NCBI GenBank assembly: GCA_021773235.1
Contig: JAJFKL010000044.1
Location: forward strand, 1 to 34,463
Direction of reading: 5' to 3'
Length of the DNA: 34,463 nucleotides
Source of the DNA: Gammaproteobacteria bacterium
GTDB lineage: Bacteria; Pseudomonadota; Gammaproteobacteria; Eutrophobiales; Eutrophobiaceae
Numbering within the stretch: the stretch's first letter is position 1; each line of letters begins with the position of its first letter. Both the position numbers and the translations under genes were made by a program. The notes under the pieces were generated by a model. It searched no databases and had not been told where the DNA came from. It saw only the letters and a list, made by a program, of their open reading frames with translations. Positions 16,920 to 25,742 of this stretch are shown piece after piece.

Positions 16920-17435
16920 TTAGTTATGTGTTAGTAAGTCTTTAGCCAATAGTTCTTTAGTTTTAGTCCGCTTATAGAGATCTGCGCTAAAGTATATTCC
17001 GATGATAGAAGTCACCAAGCCTGCTGTTGTCGGTAATAGTGCTCTGGATATGCCTTCTGCCATACCTCGGGCATTGCCATTGCCAAAAACATTTAAGACC
17101 TCAAATATAGCTATCATTCCGGTGACTGTGCCAAGTAAACCAAGTAGCGGTAATATTCCTGTTAAAGCCTGGATTGGGATCAGGTTATGTTTTAATTCAA
17201 TTGAGATCTCGCTTAATAGGCCATCTCTGATTTTTAGTGCAAACCATGAAGACCTTTCCCGTCGCCTTTGCCATTGTTGAACAATCGCTTCAAGTCGTGA
17301 CGGATAAACCTTATACAAAAAGTAATAACGTTCAATAATTAAAGCCCAGAGAAATATGGACAAAACAAAAACGCCAGTAAAGACAGGGCCGCCTTTAGCG
17401 AAGAAGTCTCGCATGATGTCTATTTGATCAAACAT
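16920..17435 (-). CDS. exbB: ExbB proton-channel subunit (TonB2 system)
   Basis: 171-residue MotA/TolQ/ExbB protein: one helix near 20-37, and the conserved pair of helices after ILPLLGLLGTVTGMIAIFEV, with the GGISRALLPT-like segment seen here as AEGISRALLPTTAGLV. It is short compared with ExbB1 proteins, as usual for ExbB2 beside TtpC. It overlaps the ttpC stop by eight bases. Confidence 0.95.
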   Translation of the reverse strand: MFDQIDIMRDFFAKGGPVFTGVFVLSIFLWALIIERYYFLYKVYPSRLEAIVQQWQRRRERSSWFALKIRDGLLSEISIELKHNLIPIQALTGILPLLGLLGTVTGMIAIFEVLNVFGNGNARGMAEGISRALLPTTAGLVTSIIGIYFSADLYKRTKTKELLAKDLLTHN

Positions 17436-18774
17436 TATTTTTGATACGGTTTATCTCAGCAAGTAGCGCAACGAATGCGGTACTCTTCTCATCTAATATT
17501 TGAATTAAAGCATTACTTTTAGAAGAAAGAAAACTGTGAGATAACAACAAAGGAATAGCAACCAGCAGGCCCATAACAGTTGTTACTAATGCTTGTGAAA
17601 TGCCACCAGACATGACACGCGGGTCACCAGTTCCATAGAGCGTTATAGATTGAAATGTTTCTATAATTCCCGTTACCGTTCCAAGTAAGCCGAGCAGGGG
17701 AGATACTGCTGCAAGTAAAGCGAGTGCGCCCAATCCACGCTGTATCTTTGGCATTTCCTTTAAAATTGCCTCATCCAGTTTTAGTCCAAGCGTTTCAGTG
17801 TCAACATCAGGATTTTTTACATAGACTTGCATGATACGGCCCAGGGGATTATCACCGGGTTTTTTACTCTTGAGTTGTTTTTTAACTTTACGGCCAGTAG
17901 ACACTAATAGAATTAAACGTTCTAAAGATATTAAAACACCTATCAGACCTATAAAAATAATAACGTAACCAACAAGACCGCCCTGTTCAATACGATTTTT
18001 AAGATCGGGTACTTGAACCAGTAGTGCTAACATCGCGCCGCGTGTTGGATCGATTGGGAATGCATGTATACCGGAACTGTTAGTTTCAATATCCTGTGCC
18101 ATATCTAAAAAGCGTTGTCCTGGTTGTCTACCAGGCTCGATTAGTTTTCCCGTCTCAGGCAAATTTCTTAAAAAACGACCTGCTGATACAGCATTAAAAA
18201 CACCAATGCGTGTTACATTTTGTTCAATCTCATTGCCTGCTGCGGTGACAATCTTTCCAGGGAAGGTCACTATTTTTCCAGACTCGACCATCTCATCCAT
18301 AGCCAATATCCAGAGCTCTTCCAATTCTTCTAGAGAAGGTAATTCTTTACGATTAGATAAAACATCAAGAATTTCGTCGCGATTGGGTTTTTGAGCTGAG
18401 ACGAGAGAAGTGTCGATAATAACGTCGAGATCTCCCGCTATTTGCTTGACGATGCCATCAAGTTCGCCGAGTGCTCCCATTTTCTCCTTTAAGACTGCAT
18501 TTTGTCGGGCAATCTCTAGGTCATATGAATCATAATTTTTTCTTAGTGATGAGCTGCGAGCTTCTTCGTTAGCTAATTTTTTAAGTGCACTATCTAATAA
18601 TCCTTTTTGCTTACTATGGGCACTTTTAAATTTCGACTCACGTTTAGCAAGGATCTCTTTTTCCTGAGAACGTTCCTTTTTCACCTGTTCTAATAAGGAT
18701 TGCAAATCATTGGGTTCTGCAGCAGAAACCGGTGCCAGAAAGATGAATAAGCTTAAAAAAATTAATCTGTTCAT
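17428..18774 (-). CDS. ttpC: TtpC-like MotA/TolQ/ExbB protein with coiled-coil N terminus
   Basis: 448 residues. A signal peptide (MNRLIFLSLFIFLAPVSA) is followed by a periplasmic coiled coil (about 25-110, rich in Glu/Lys/Gln heptads), then a globular part, and a C-terminal ExbB-like domain (about 265-448) with LAAVSPLLGLLGTVTGIIET and GGISQALVTTVMGLL. TtpC is the fourth protein of the Vibrio TonB2-ExbB2-ExbD2 complex, needed for iron uptake there. Gene order here (DUF3450, ttpC, exbB, exbD, tonB, TPR) is the standard arrangement. It overlaps the DUF3450 gene by one base. Confidence 0.94.
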   Translation of the reverse strand: MNRLIFLSLFIFLAPVSAAEPNDLQSLLEQVKKERSQEKEILAKRESKFKSAHSKQKGLLDSALKKLANEEARSSSLRKNYDSYDLEIARQNAVLKEKMGALGELDGIVKQIAGDLDVIIDTSLVSAQKPNRDEILDVLSNRKELPSLEELEELWILAMDEMVESGKIVTFPGKIVTAAGNEIEQNVTRIGVFNAVSAGRFLRNLPETGKLIEPGRQPGQRFLDMAQDIETNSSGIHAFPIDPTRGAMLALLVQVPDLKNRIEQGGLVGYVIIFIGLIGVLISLERLILLVSTGRKVKKQLKSKKPGDNPLGRIMQVYVKNPDVDTETLGLKLDEAILKEMPKIQRGLGALALLAAVSPLLGLLGTVTGIIETFQSITLYGTGDPRVMSGGISQALVTTVMGLLVAIPLLLSHSFLSSKSNALIQILDEKSTAFVALLAEINRIKNNV

Positions 18775-19547
18775 TATTCTTTCCCAGCCAAATTGAGCGG
18801 CAGTTTAACCAATTCAGGTGGTGCCTGTTTTTTTGCGATTTGTATGCCTTGCTTAATAGAGCGGTCAAATTCAGAGGAAACTTTTTGCCAAGACTTTGAT
18901 TGCTTATTCCACATGCCACTCATTTTACCATCCAGTGTTTGAAAGCTAATCATCAAGCGACCAATACGTAATACATCAACGGTGTATTCCTGATTATCTA
19001 TTTTCACCGTATCAGAATAAGCTTCGATTGTTCGGCCATATTCCATTTCGATTTGATAGGCTTCCATAATGCGACGGTATTTATCTGGCAGGGATACATC
19101 AGGACGATCCATAATGCTTTTTAAGTCGGCTACGCGTTGTTGGCGTTCTTGAATTAAAAAGGGAAGGTCAAGCTCTACGAACTTTTCTAATGTATCAATC
19201 ATCTTTATCATCAAAGGGACAATGTTTCGTTGAGTTTCTTCAACATTGTCCAATTGACGTTTTATAGCATTCAAGGAAACTTTTTGTTGCTTAATTAATT
19301 TTGATAATTGCCCATTATATGTGCTTAGGCTGTCAGTTTTGCGAATGGCATCGCGGTACTCTTGAACCAGGTCTTTGGTCTGGTTTACCAGCGAGTCGAC
19401 TTTGTCCTGAGATTTTACGACATCTTTTTGAGCCTGCAGCTTGGTGTCCACTGCTGAATCCAGGGTTGTCGTTTCTGCACTAGTAGTACTTAAAAGCGCA
19501 AGTCCTAATATTGGGGGTAAAATAAATAGTTTGATGTGCTTGTCCAT
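18774..19547 (-). CDS. DUF3450 family periplasmic coiled-coil protein
   Basis: 257 residues with a signal peptide (cleaved near TTSAETT) and a long coiled coil (about 30-130). Family-typical segments are FVELDLPFLIQERQQRVADL and VDVLRIGRLMISFQTLDG. DUF3450 genes regularly start TtpC/TonB2 operons; the biochemical role is unknown. On the minus strand, AGGAA lies about 10 bases before the ATG, within a small inverted repeat (AGGAA-TTT-TTCCT as read on the plus strand, 19549-19561) that could fold over the ribosome site. Confidence 0.92.
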   Translation of the reverse strand: MDKHIKLFILPPILGLALLSTTSAETTTLDSAVDTKLQAQKDVVKSQDKVDSLVNQTKDLVQEYRDAIRKTDSLSTYNGQLSKLIKQQKVSLNAIKRQLDNVEETQRNIVPLMIKMIDTLEKFVELDLPFLIQERQQRVADLKSIMDRPDVSLPDKYRRIMEAYQIEMEYGRTIEAYSDTVKIDNQEYTVDVLRIGRLMISFQTLDGKMSGMWNKQSKSWQKVSSEFDRSIKQGIQIAKKQAPPELVKLPLNLAGKE

Positions 19548-19722
19548 CAGGAATTTTTCCTAATTCATTAAATAGTTACTGAATAATTATTAGCTGTATT
19601 GTAAATTCACAATTTACCCTAAGAATATAACTTTTAATATAGTTAGTTCAATCAGAATATAGTTTACTATCAGTTAGATCGGCTTAATTTCTAAAATCTT
19701 TAATCAAGAGGTTAAATTATCA
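19548..19722. promoter_or_regulatory. Divergent promoter region, TonB2 operon / MoxY-like kinase
   Basis: 175 AT-rich bases. An inverted repeat ATTGT-AAATTC-ACAAT (19598-19613) is the clearest operator candidate. I do not see a convincing Fur box, despite the TonB cluster. Confidence 0.3.
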
Positions 19723-21060
19723 ATGAGCCTTAGAATCAGGCTTAATCTGCTGATAACACTATTATTCATCAGCCTATTTATTTGTAGTAGTTTTTATATT
19801 ATTACAAATGCGCGTAATGCCGTTCAGCATGAAGTTGAATCGACTGCTAATCTTGCGTTGCAATTGATTCAGGTTGCATTTACCTCAACATCATTGGAGT
19901 CGGACGAAAAAAAGCAAATACAAGTATTACATAAGCTCTCAGAGCTAGATCTAACACGTCATCTTCATATCGATATTCACAGTTCAAATAATGTCCTGAC
20001 ACCGGTTGAAGAATTTACTGTTTTAAAAGATGTTAAAGCGCCAAGCTGGTTTGTTAAGCTTGTGGAGCCACCGCCAACCGAAATTCGGCATTGGTTATAT
20101 AACCCGGTTGAACCACCTAAAGGCATCATTATTCGTGCTGATCCTTCCGATGAAATTGATGAAAACTGGACTGAGGTCCGAAGTATTCTAATATTTTTAC
20201 TAGCGTTTATTATTTTGGCTAATATTTTGTTATATCTGGCTATTGGAAAATATCTGGCCCCGATAGATACAATATTGTCAGGTTTGTCAGATATTGAAAA
20301 AGGAAATTATCAATTAGAATTGCCGCGTTTTAGGCTGCCTGAACTAGATCGAATTTCACAGCAATTTAACCATATGGCAAAAGTTTTATTGGAGAGTAAG
20401 GCGAAAAACCAATTGTTGACCCAGCGTTCACTTGAAATTCAGGAAGAAGAACGTCGACATCTCGCACAAGAACTGCACGATGAACTGGGCCAGACCATTG
20501 CGGCTATTAAAGCAGTTGCTGCTGCTGTAATGAACGACAAGAACCCAGATAAAGGCCGTATCAACACAAGTGTAAAAACAATAATCGAATATTCAGATCA
20601 TATTTATCAAGTTGCGAAGAACATGATGCATCGATTGCGGCCATCGGTTTTAGATGAATTTGGATTGGTAAAGGCCTTGCAATCAATGATTGATGACTGG
20701 AATAGTCGACAAGATGATATCTTTTGTCATTTTTCATTTGCAGATATTCCACCTGATTTAACAGAGTTATTGAACATTAGTCTCTTTAGAATTGTTCAAG
20801 AGAGTTTGACCAATGCATTAAAACATTCGTCTGCTAGCAAAATTCTAATAACAATGAATAAAGTTGTTTCTTCTGGGGGAGAATATATAAATCTGAATAT
20901 TCAAGATGATGGAGTCGGATTAAATAAAGATAAACTAATGACGGGTTTAGGATTGCCTGGAATGAAAGAACGAGTAGAGATGAACCATGGGTCATTCGAC
21001 CTTATTAGTGAACCTGATAATGGCCTCACGATTAAAATTAGTATACCAATAAAATCATAA
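19723..21060 (+). CDS. NarL-class sensor histidine kinase, MoxY-like
   Basis: 445 residues. Helices at about 10-28 and 153-175 enclose a periplasmic domain of about 125 residues whose length and beginning (NARNAVQHEVESTANLALQL) resemble the LapD/MoxY N-terminal domain. HAMP follows, then a HisKA_3 dimerisation domain with EERRHLAQELHDELGQTIAA (phospho-acceptor His252) and a HATPase domain (NALKHSSASKI, DDGVGL, GLGLPGMKER). MoxY is the methanol-oxidation sensor of Paracoccus. With PQQ-linked periplasmic genes next door, a role in sensing an alcohol or its oxidation state is a reasonable inference. The regulator starts 10 bases downstream. Confidence 0.9.
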   Translation: MSLRIRLNLLITLLFISLFICSSFYIITNARNAVQHEVESTANLALQLIQVAFTSTSLESDEKKQIQVLHKLSELDLTRHLHIDIHSSNNVLTPVEEFTVLKDVKAPSWFVKLVEPPPTEIRHWLYNPVEPPKGIIIRADPSDEIDENWTEVRSILIFLLAFIILANILLYLAIGKYLAPIDTILSGLSDIEKGNYQLELPRFRLPELDRISQQFNHMAKVLLESKAKNQLLTQRSLEIQEEERRHLAQELHDELGQTIAAIKAVAAAVMNDKNPDKGRINTSVKTIIEYSDHIYQVAKNMMHRLRPSVLDEFGLVKALQSMIDDWNSRQDDIFCHFSFADIPPDLTELLNISLFRIVQESLTNALKHSSASKILITMNKVVSSGGEYINLNIQDDGVGLNKDKLMTGLGLPGMKERVEMNHGSFDLISEPDNGLTIKISIPIKS

Positions 21061-21070
21061 GAGATATTTC

Positions 21071-21712
21071 ATGAGTAATACAATAAATGTAATGTTAGTT
21101 GATGACCATGCAGTAGTCCGCGCTGGCTACAATATGTTGTTGAAAAACGCATCTGAAATAACGGTCGTAGCAGAAGCAAGTAGCGGAGAGGAAGCTTATC
21201 AATTGTATAGTACACATAAGCCTGATGTTGTTGTCATGGATTTGTCTTTACCCGGGATAGGCGGTATTGAGGCAATAAAACGTATTTGTTCACGTGATAG
21301 TAAAGCCACGATTCTTGTATTTAGTATGCATGAAGAAGTTATTTTTGTAGAACAAGCTTTACAAGCAGGTGCCAGTGGCTACATTACAAAAAGCACCGAT
21401 CCACAATTACTAGTTGAAGCAATAATACGTCTTTCAAAAGGTGAAAAGTATATAGATGCCGAGCTTGCACAAAGATTAGCGTATGAGAAGTCTCGAGGAC
21501 AAGACTCATTGATTTCTGATTTGTCTACACGCGAATTTGAGATTTTCTGCATGTTGGCAGAGGGTTCAAATACCAGTGAAATTGCGAAACGATTGTGTCT
21601 TAGCTATAAAACAGTCGCTAACTACAGTACCCAAATAAAAAGTAAGCTTAACGTTTCAACCATCGCTGATATCGCACGGCTTGCAATCAGGTATAAGATC
21701 ATACAAGCATAA
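21071..21712 (+). CDS. NarL/LuxR-type response regulator, MoxX/ExaE-like
   Basis: 213 residues. The receiver domain has VDDHAVVRAG and phospho-acceptor Asp57 (VVVMDLSLPG), with the conserved Lys in ITKS. The C-terminal LuxR helix-turn-helix spans about 146-205 (LSTREFEIFCMLAEGSNTSE; LSYKTVANYSTQIKSKL). It is partner to the preceding kinase. Regulators of this class control PQQ-dependent alcohol dehydrogenase genes in Pseudomonas (ExaE, AgmR) and Paracoccus (MoxX). The convergent genes downstream belong to that functional context. Confidence 0.93.
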   Translation: MSNTINVMLVDDHAVVRAGYNMLLKNASEITVVAEASSGEEAYQLYSTHKPDVVVMDLSLPGIGGIEAIKRICSRDSKATILVFSMHEEVIFVEQALQAGASGYITKSTDPQLLVEAIIRLSKGEKYIDAELAQRLAYEKSRGQDSLISDLSTREFEIFCMLAEGSNTSEIAKRLCLSYKTVANYSTQIKSKLNVSTIADIARLAIRYKIIQA

Positions 21713-21716
21713 ATTG

Positions 21717-21740
21717 TGGGGCAGCTAAAATGCTGCCCCA
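21717..21740. terminator. Strong hairpin between convergent genes
   Basis: Perfect 9-bp stem TGGGGCAGC-TAAAAT-GCTGCCCCA, five bases after the response regulator stop and ten before the convergent beta-propeller gene ends. No long T-run follows on either strand, but the position and stem strength support a bidirectional terminator. Confidence 0.75.
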
Positions 21741-21749
21741 ATAAAACAT

Positions 21750-22703
21750 CTAGTCGTTGATAACGACACCCCAAGGGAACTTACCAACTTCAACAGTTTT
21801 AATGACTTCATTTTTACTGGTGTTAATCACAGAGACGGTTCCACTTACACCATCAGTCGAAAAGACCTGTTCGCCATTTTTACTAATCGCCAGGCCCCAA
21901 ACACGTTTTCCTACAGGAATCCCGGTAATTATTTCCAGGGTTTCAGCGTCCATGACCACGACTTTATTAGCTCTTCCCCCTGCGACATAGATGACGGACT
22001 CATCCTTGTTCAGGACAACGTCTTTAGGTTTTGATTTGCTATCACCAGTACTCCCTGTTTTCAGAATCTCTCCTGTGTTCATGTCCACTTTAACAACTTC
22101 ACCGCTAATCTCGGCTGTTGCAAAAGCAATGTCACCAGATTGAGTGAACGTAGCGGCGCGTGGGCGTGAACCAACAAGAATATTCTTTTCAATCGTATTG
22201 TCAGATGCTTTGATGACATGCAGCATATTTGTCGATTCGCTGGTAACAATTACGCGTTTACCATCAGGAGAAATAGCAACACCTTCTGGTTCTAGACCAA
22301 CATGAATCTCTGCTATTTGTTCACCAGTCTTTGGGTCAAACACACTTGCTTTTGCATCATCTTCATTTGAAATATAGATATTACCATTGGGATGAACGGC
22401 GAACGTTTCTGGATCAGAGCCAGCTTCAAATTCTCTTAGAATTTTGAGTGAAGCAGGGTCAATGACTTTTATTTTATTTTCTTCACTTACGGCAACATAA
22501 AGTTCACTTCCATCTGGAGAGAGGCCAATTCCTCTAGGACGTTCACCTACATCAATAGTTGCTTCGACCGCTAATGAGGTGCCGTTAATAACGGAGACAG
22601 AATCGCCGCGCTCATTTGTAACAAAAATACGCCCAGTCGGTGCAGCACTTACTGTGTTACATACAAAGGCGAAAAATATTACTGATGCCAAATAAAATTT
22701 CAT
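21750..22703 (-). CDS. YVTN-type beta-propeller protein, PQQ-dependent catabolism-associated
   Basis: 317 residues, exported by a signal peptide (cleaved after NTVSA). The rest is about seven repeats of 42 residues, with recurring phrases such as YVAVSEENKIKVIDPASLKI, GLSPDG, AISPDGKRVIVTSE and a C-terminal GKFPWGVVIND. This matches the YVTN beta-propeller family that accompanies PQQ-dependent alcohol catabolism clusters (TIGR03866 type). It has no catalytic signature; a scaffold or binding role in the periplasm is likely. It follows the substrate-binding protein gene by 40 bases on the same strand. Confidence 0.88.
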   Translation of the reverse strand: MKFYLASVIFFAFVCNTVSAAPTGRIFVTNERGDSVSVINGTSLAVEATIDVGERPRGIGLSPDGSELYVAVSEENKIKVIDPASLKILREFEAGSDPETFAVHPNGNIYISNEDDAKASVFDPKTGEQIAEIHVGLEPEGVAISPDGKRVIVTSESTNMLHVIKASDNTIEKNILVGSRPRAATFTQSGDIAFATAEISGEVVKVDMNTGEILKTGSTGDSKSKPKDVVLNKDESVIYVAGGRANKVVVMDAETLEIITGIPVGKRVWGLAISKNGEQVFSTDGVSGTVSVINTSKNEVIKTVEVGKFPWGVVIND

Positions 22704-22743
22704 TTAAAAACTCCTGATAGTGTTAAATTCATATATAGGTAGA

Positions 22744-23559
22744 CTACTTTTCACAGGTTAATATCCCTAAACTGTCTAATGTCGGTGGTTTGGCAATGCC
22801 TCGAACCGGTGCTTCTGCGACAATTTTATTGTCTTCTACCAATAAAATAGGTTGTCGTAACTGCCCAGTTTCTCTGAAATTCATAACGATTCCTTTTTGG
22901 CCATCAAAAGCAATCTCTGTTTTAAGATAATGAAGCATCTTTGCCGGATCGCTTATTTTTGCTCTTGCAACGGCATCAGATGTCATTTTAACTGCAGCCC
23001 AACCAGCCCATGAATTATCATCCATTGATATTTTATGACTCTTTTTAAATCGTTTATTGAGATCGCGTGCAGCAAATTTAACAAAATCCGGATGCCAGGC
23101 TTGAGCATTCACAATTGAACCAGGCTTTTTCTTTTGCCATTGGTTTTTGGCATCTGTTTCCATAGTGTTACTTGGAATGATGTGTAGTGCATTCTTTATA
23201 CATGCTGTTCTTAGACCGTCATCCTTAATAGATAAATTAAAGACAGCTACATTTGGTAGCGTATCAGCAAAATTTGTATAAGTGTCGGTATCGACAGTTG
23301 ACAGGACGGCGATGTAATTAGAAAAGTCGTGTGTGCCTGCATCTTCAATAGATATTATATCTAGGTCATATTTTTGGTTGAGGAATTGGCCTTGTAGATT
23401 AGCTTCGCTAAGACCTTGTTGTGCACCAAGCAATGCAGAGTTATCTTTTTGTCCTATATAAGCGAATTTCACTTCTACGTCTTCTGCAAAAGCGATATTA
23501 GAAGCTAATAGCATTGTAATAAAGGCTGTTTTAATTTTCACTATGTAATTTTTCAACAT
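22744..23559 (-). CDS. Periplasmic binding-protein-like protein, PQQ alcohol dehydrogenase-associated (TIGR03863-like)
   Basis: 271 residues with a signal peptide (MLLASNIAFA, then EDVEVKFAYIGQKD). The C-terminal stretch FRETGQLRQPILLVEDNKIV and the ending DSLGILTCEK match my memory of the ABC substrate-binding family found with PQQ-dependent alcohol dehydrogenases. AHAW-like segments of that family (here NAQAWHPDFVKFAARDLNKR; WAGWAAVKMT) are present. It seems shorter than typical members (about 350-400), mainly in the N-terminal half. No ABC ATPase or permease gene is near. It may bind a ligand for sensing rather than transport. Confidence 0.78.
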   Translation of the reverse strand: MLKNYIVKIKTAFITMLLASNIAFAEDVEVKFAYIGQKDNSALLGAQQGLSEANLQGQFLNQKYDLDIISIEDAGTHDFSNYIAVLSTVDTDTYTNFADTLPNVAVFNLSIKDDGLRTACIKNALHIIPSNTMETDAKNQWQKKKPGSIVNAQAWHPDFVKFAARDLNKRFKKSHKISMDDNSWAGWAAVKMTSDAVARAKISDPAKMLHYLKTEIAFDGQKGIVMNFRETGQLRQPILLVEDNKIVAEAPVRGIAKPPTLDSLGILTCEK

Positions 23560-23615
23560 GAAGTGTTACCTGTAATGATAGGTTTGTGATTATATTTTGC
23601 CATATGTAAATAGCT

Positions 23616-23633
23616 GAAGTAACTGAATACTTC
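23616..23633. promoter_or_regulatory. Inverted repeat upstream of the PQQ-associated periplasmic genes
   Basis: Perfect GAAGTA-ACTGAA-TACTTC, 57 bases before the start of the minus-strand substrate-binding gene. It is a candidate operator, for example for the neighbouring NarL-type regulator. Confidence 0.35.
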
Positions 23634-23731
23634 GACAATGCAATATAGGTTAAATTCCATTAAAAATGGATAGGAGAATTGCCTGAATGTTAAAAACGGT
23701 TAAGTATGATTTTTTTGTAAGAATGTATTTG

Positions 23732-24889
23732 TCATTGCCAATTCTTACGTCGACGATAGATTGTTGCGCGGTCAATATTTAGAATTCTGGCGGCCTTACT
23801 GATATTGCCATTTGTTTCAACGAGTGTTTTTCTGATTAATTCATCCTCATTTGATCGTAGGCTGGTTAATTCATGGTGTATTTCCCCCCCGCCTAGAATC
23901 ATAATAAAACAGCCTAAGCGTTCACCATTTTCTATTATCGGTGTAAATCGAATACGCGCGCTATTCATCAATGTTTTTTCAATCTCAATTTCACATTCCA
24001 TTTCAACGCCATTAGTAATACAGCTATTTATATAGTGTGTAAGGCTGGGTAAATATAAATGGATCGACTGATTTAATATACAAGCTGGGGTGTTTAGTAA
24101 GGTATCGGCATGTGAGTTCATATCAATGACGAAGCCATACTCATCAACGGCAATGCTTGCATCATTTGGCCATCTTATTTGCAAGCTACGGTAGGCTTGG
24201 CGTAATTTGTCGCGTTTGGTCAGTTGTAAAACAGATAAGTCAGACTCTATAGAATGTGCAATCGATATAGCTAATGCCATAGCTTCGACACAGATCTTGT
24301 TCGCTGGGCCGGTGATATCAACGACACCTAGCACGGAGTGATCGCTTGGATTATGAATCGGTGCGCCATAGCATACCCAAGGTTTCCAACCTTGGCAGTA
24401 ATGCTCTGTTCCCATAACGACTTCTGGTTTGCCAACCGATAATGTTGTGCCTATACCATTAGGCCCGACGGCATCTGTATGCCATTCACCACCGGGTCTA
24501 AAATTAACCCTTTCCAGATGATCCTGTATATGTTTATGAAAAACTGAATATAAAATACACCCGGTATTATCCGCTAAGACGAGAGCATGTCCCGTGTCTT
24601 CAACTGTATTAGACATTCTATTGAATACATTCACTCCGGAAATTCCAAAGTTTTCAGTATGGAGTTTTGCTTCGATTTCTTCTTTGGATATTACAGAACG
24701 TGCGCGACTACCGAGAGGGTCAATACCTAATTCATGGCAACGAAGCCAACTGTCTGCAATGACAGGACGAAGTCGTTTATGGTTTAACTCACCAGTACTA
24801 ACAAATTTTTCCCATGCATTTCTTACTGCATATTGTGAAGCGCTAGCATTTAGTGGAATTGCTGCTTTAATTGTTTCTACTTGAGACAT
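23732..24889 (-). CDS. AcoR-like GAF / Fis-HTH transcriptional regulator lacking the AAA+ domain
   Basis: 385 residues. The N terminus (WEKFVSTGELNHKRLRPVIADSWLRCHELGIDP) and the GAF domain (about 60-220; GPNGIGTTLSVGKPEVVMGTEHYCQGWKPW, PIHNPSDHSVLGVVDITGP) are those of AcoR/AcxR-type sigma-54 activators. A PAS-like segment follows (about 240-335), then a Fis HTH (NGNISKAARILNIDRATIYRRR). The Walker A/B and GAFTGA elements that an activator of sigma-54 polymerase needs are absent, and 385 residues is about 250 short of AcoR. It cannot act as a normal sigma-54 activator; sigma-70 control or repression is more likely. It is divergent from the AOR operon, its probable target. Confidence 0.9.
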   Translation of the reverse strand: MSQVETIKAAIPLNASASQYAVRNAWEKFVSTGELNHKRLRPVIADSWLRCHELGIDPLGSRARSVISKEEIEAKLHTENFGISGVNVFNRMSNTVEDTGHALVLADNTGCILYSVFHKHIQDHLERVNFRPGGEWHTDAVGPNGIGTTLSVGKPEVVMGTEHYCQGWKPWVCYGAPIHNPSDHSVLGVVDITGPANKICVEAMALAISIAHSIESDLSVLQLTKRDKLRQAYRSLQIRWPNDASIAVDEYGFVIDMNSHADTLLNTPACILNQSIHLYLPSLTHYINSCITNGVEMECEIEIEKTLMNSARIRFTPIIENGERLGCFIMILGGGEIHHELTSLRSNEDELIRKTLVETNGNISKAARILNIDRATIYRRRKNWQ

Positions 24890-25251
24890 TGTATTTAGTT
24901 TGCAGTTAGTTACATTGTCATTAATTATGTGAATTATCCTCTAAATATAGCGTAAATTCAGTTTTGGATATATAGATGTGTGTTGCGATGCATATTTCTA
25001 GCGTAAATATATTATATTCGGTTGTGTAGGATTTAGTATTTTAGCAAAACTTTAAAAATTGTCGCATTTTGCAACAGATTAATTTATATAGATAAATATC
25101 TTAATTTCGAGTTTTATATATGGGTGCTATCAATAGAAATAGTGTTTATACTTCAATTTATAATTAGAATTTATAATCACTGAAAGTTAGCTAGATATTG
25201 GATCTTTTAAGAATTCAAATCAGGAATTAACACCAACGAGGGGTATACACA
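24890..25251. promoter_or_regulatory. Divergent control region, GAF regulator / AOR operon, with repeat sites
   Basis: 362 AT-rich bases without a gene. Near-palindrome TGTCGCA-TTT-TGCAACA (25060-25076, one arm mismatch) has the form of a Fis-HTH dimer site. TAGCGTAAAT occurs twice in direct orientation (24948-24957 and 24999-25008), 51 bases apart, about five helical turns. TGTTGC also occurs at 24981-24986. I found no GG-N10-GC sigma-54 promoter, which fits a regulator without an AAA+ domain. Confidence 0.5.
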
Positions 25252-25725
25252 ATGCTCAGATCTTTACAGATCGAACCAGAAAAATGCACTGGTTGTCTAC
25301 AATGCGAAATGGCTTGTTCCTATCAGGCAGAAGGCGTTTTTAATCCTTCAAAATCGCGTATAAAAATATTTACTTTTCATGATGAAGGGCGTTTCGTTCC
25401 TTATACATGTACACAATGTACTGAAGCTTGGTGCCTACACGCCTGTCCCGTCGAAGCGATTGTTATAAATGAAGCTACCGGCGCAAAAGAGGTTATTGAT
25501 GACATCTGTGTTGGTTGTAAGGTCTGCACCATTGCCTGCCCATTCGGTACAGTTAATTACAATCAAGAGACGGCTGTAGTTCAAAAATGTGATTTATGTG
25601 GCGGTGACCCTGAATGTGCAAAGGCTTGTCCTACACAGGCGATAACCTATGTAGATTCCGATCATAGTGGTTTGGAAAGAATGCGTGCTCATGCAGCACA
25701 AAATCTTCCGCAAGATAACGCATAG
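25252..25725 (+). CDS. aorA: Polyferredoxin electron-transfer subunit of aldehyde oxidoreductase
   Basis: 157 residues with 16 cysteines in four groups (12, 15, 18, 22; 53, 56, 61, 65; 86, 89, 92, 96; 113, 116, 122, 126), enough for four [4Fe-4S] clusters in the DMSO-reductase beta-subunit/HycB fold. It carries electrons from the tungsten site of AorB to AorC. In Aromatoleum aromaticum the equivalent small subunit lines the AOR filament as an electron wire. A GAGGGG ribosome site lies 10 bases before the ATG, and it is the first gene of the operon. Cytoplasmic, without a signal peptide. Confidence 0.92.
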   Translation: MLRSLQIEPEKCTGCLQCEMACSYQAEGVFNPSKSRIKIFTFHDEGRFVPYTCTQCTEAWCLHACPVEAIVINEATGAKEVIDDICVGCKVCTIACPFGTVNYNQETAVVQKCDLCGGDPECAKACPTQAITYVDSDHSGLERMRAHAAQNLPQDNA

Positions 25726-25742
25726 ACGTAGGAGAATACGAA

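Noticed and set aside
19548..19722. Fur box before the TonB2 operon
   Set aside because: No stretch resembles GATAATGATAATCATTATC well enough.
24890..25251. Sigma-54 promoter for the AOR operon
   Set aside because: Each GG in the region was checked for GC ten bases on; none fits.
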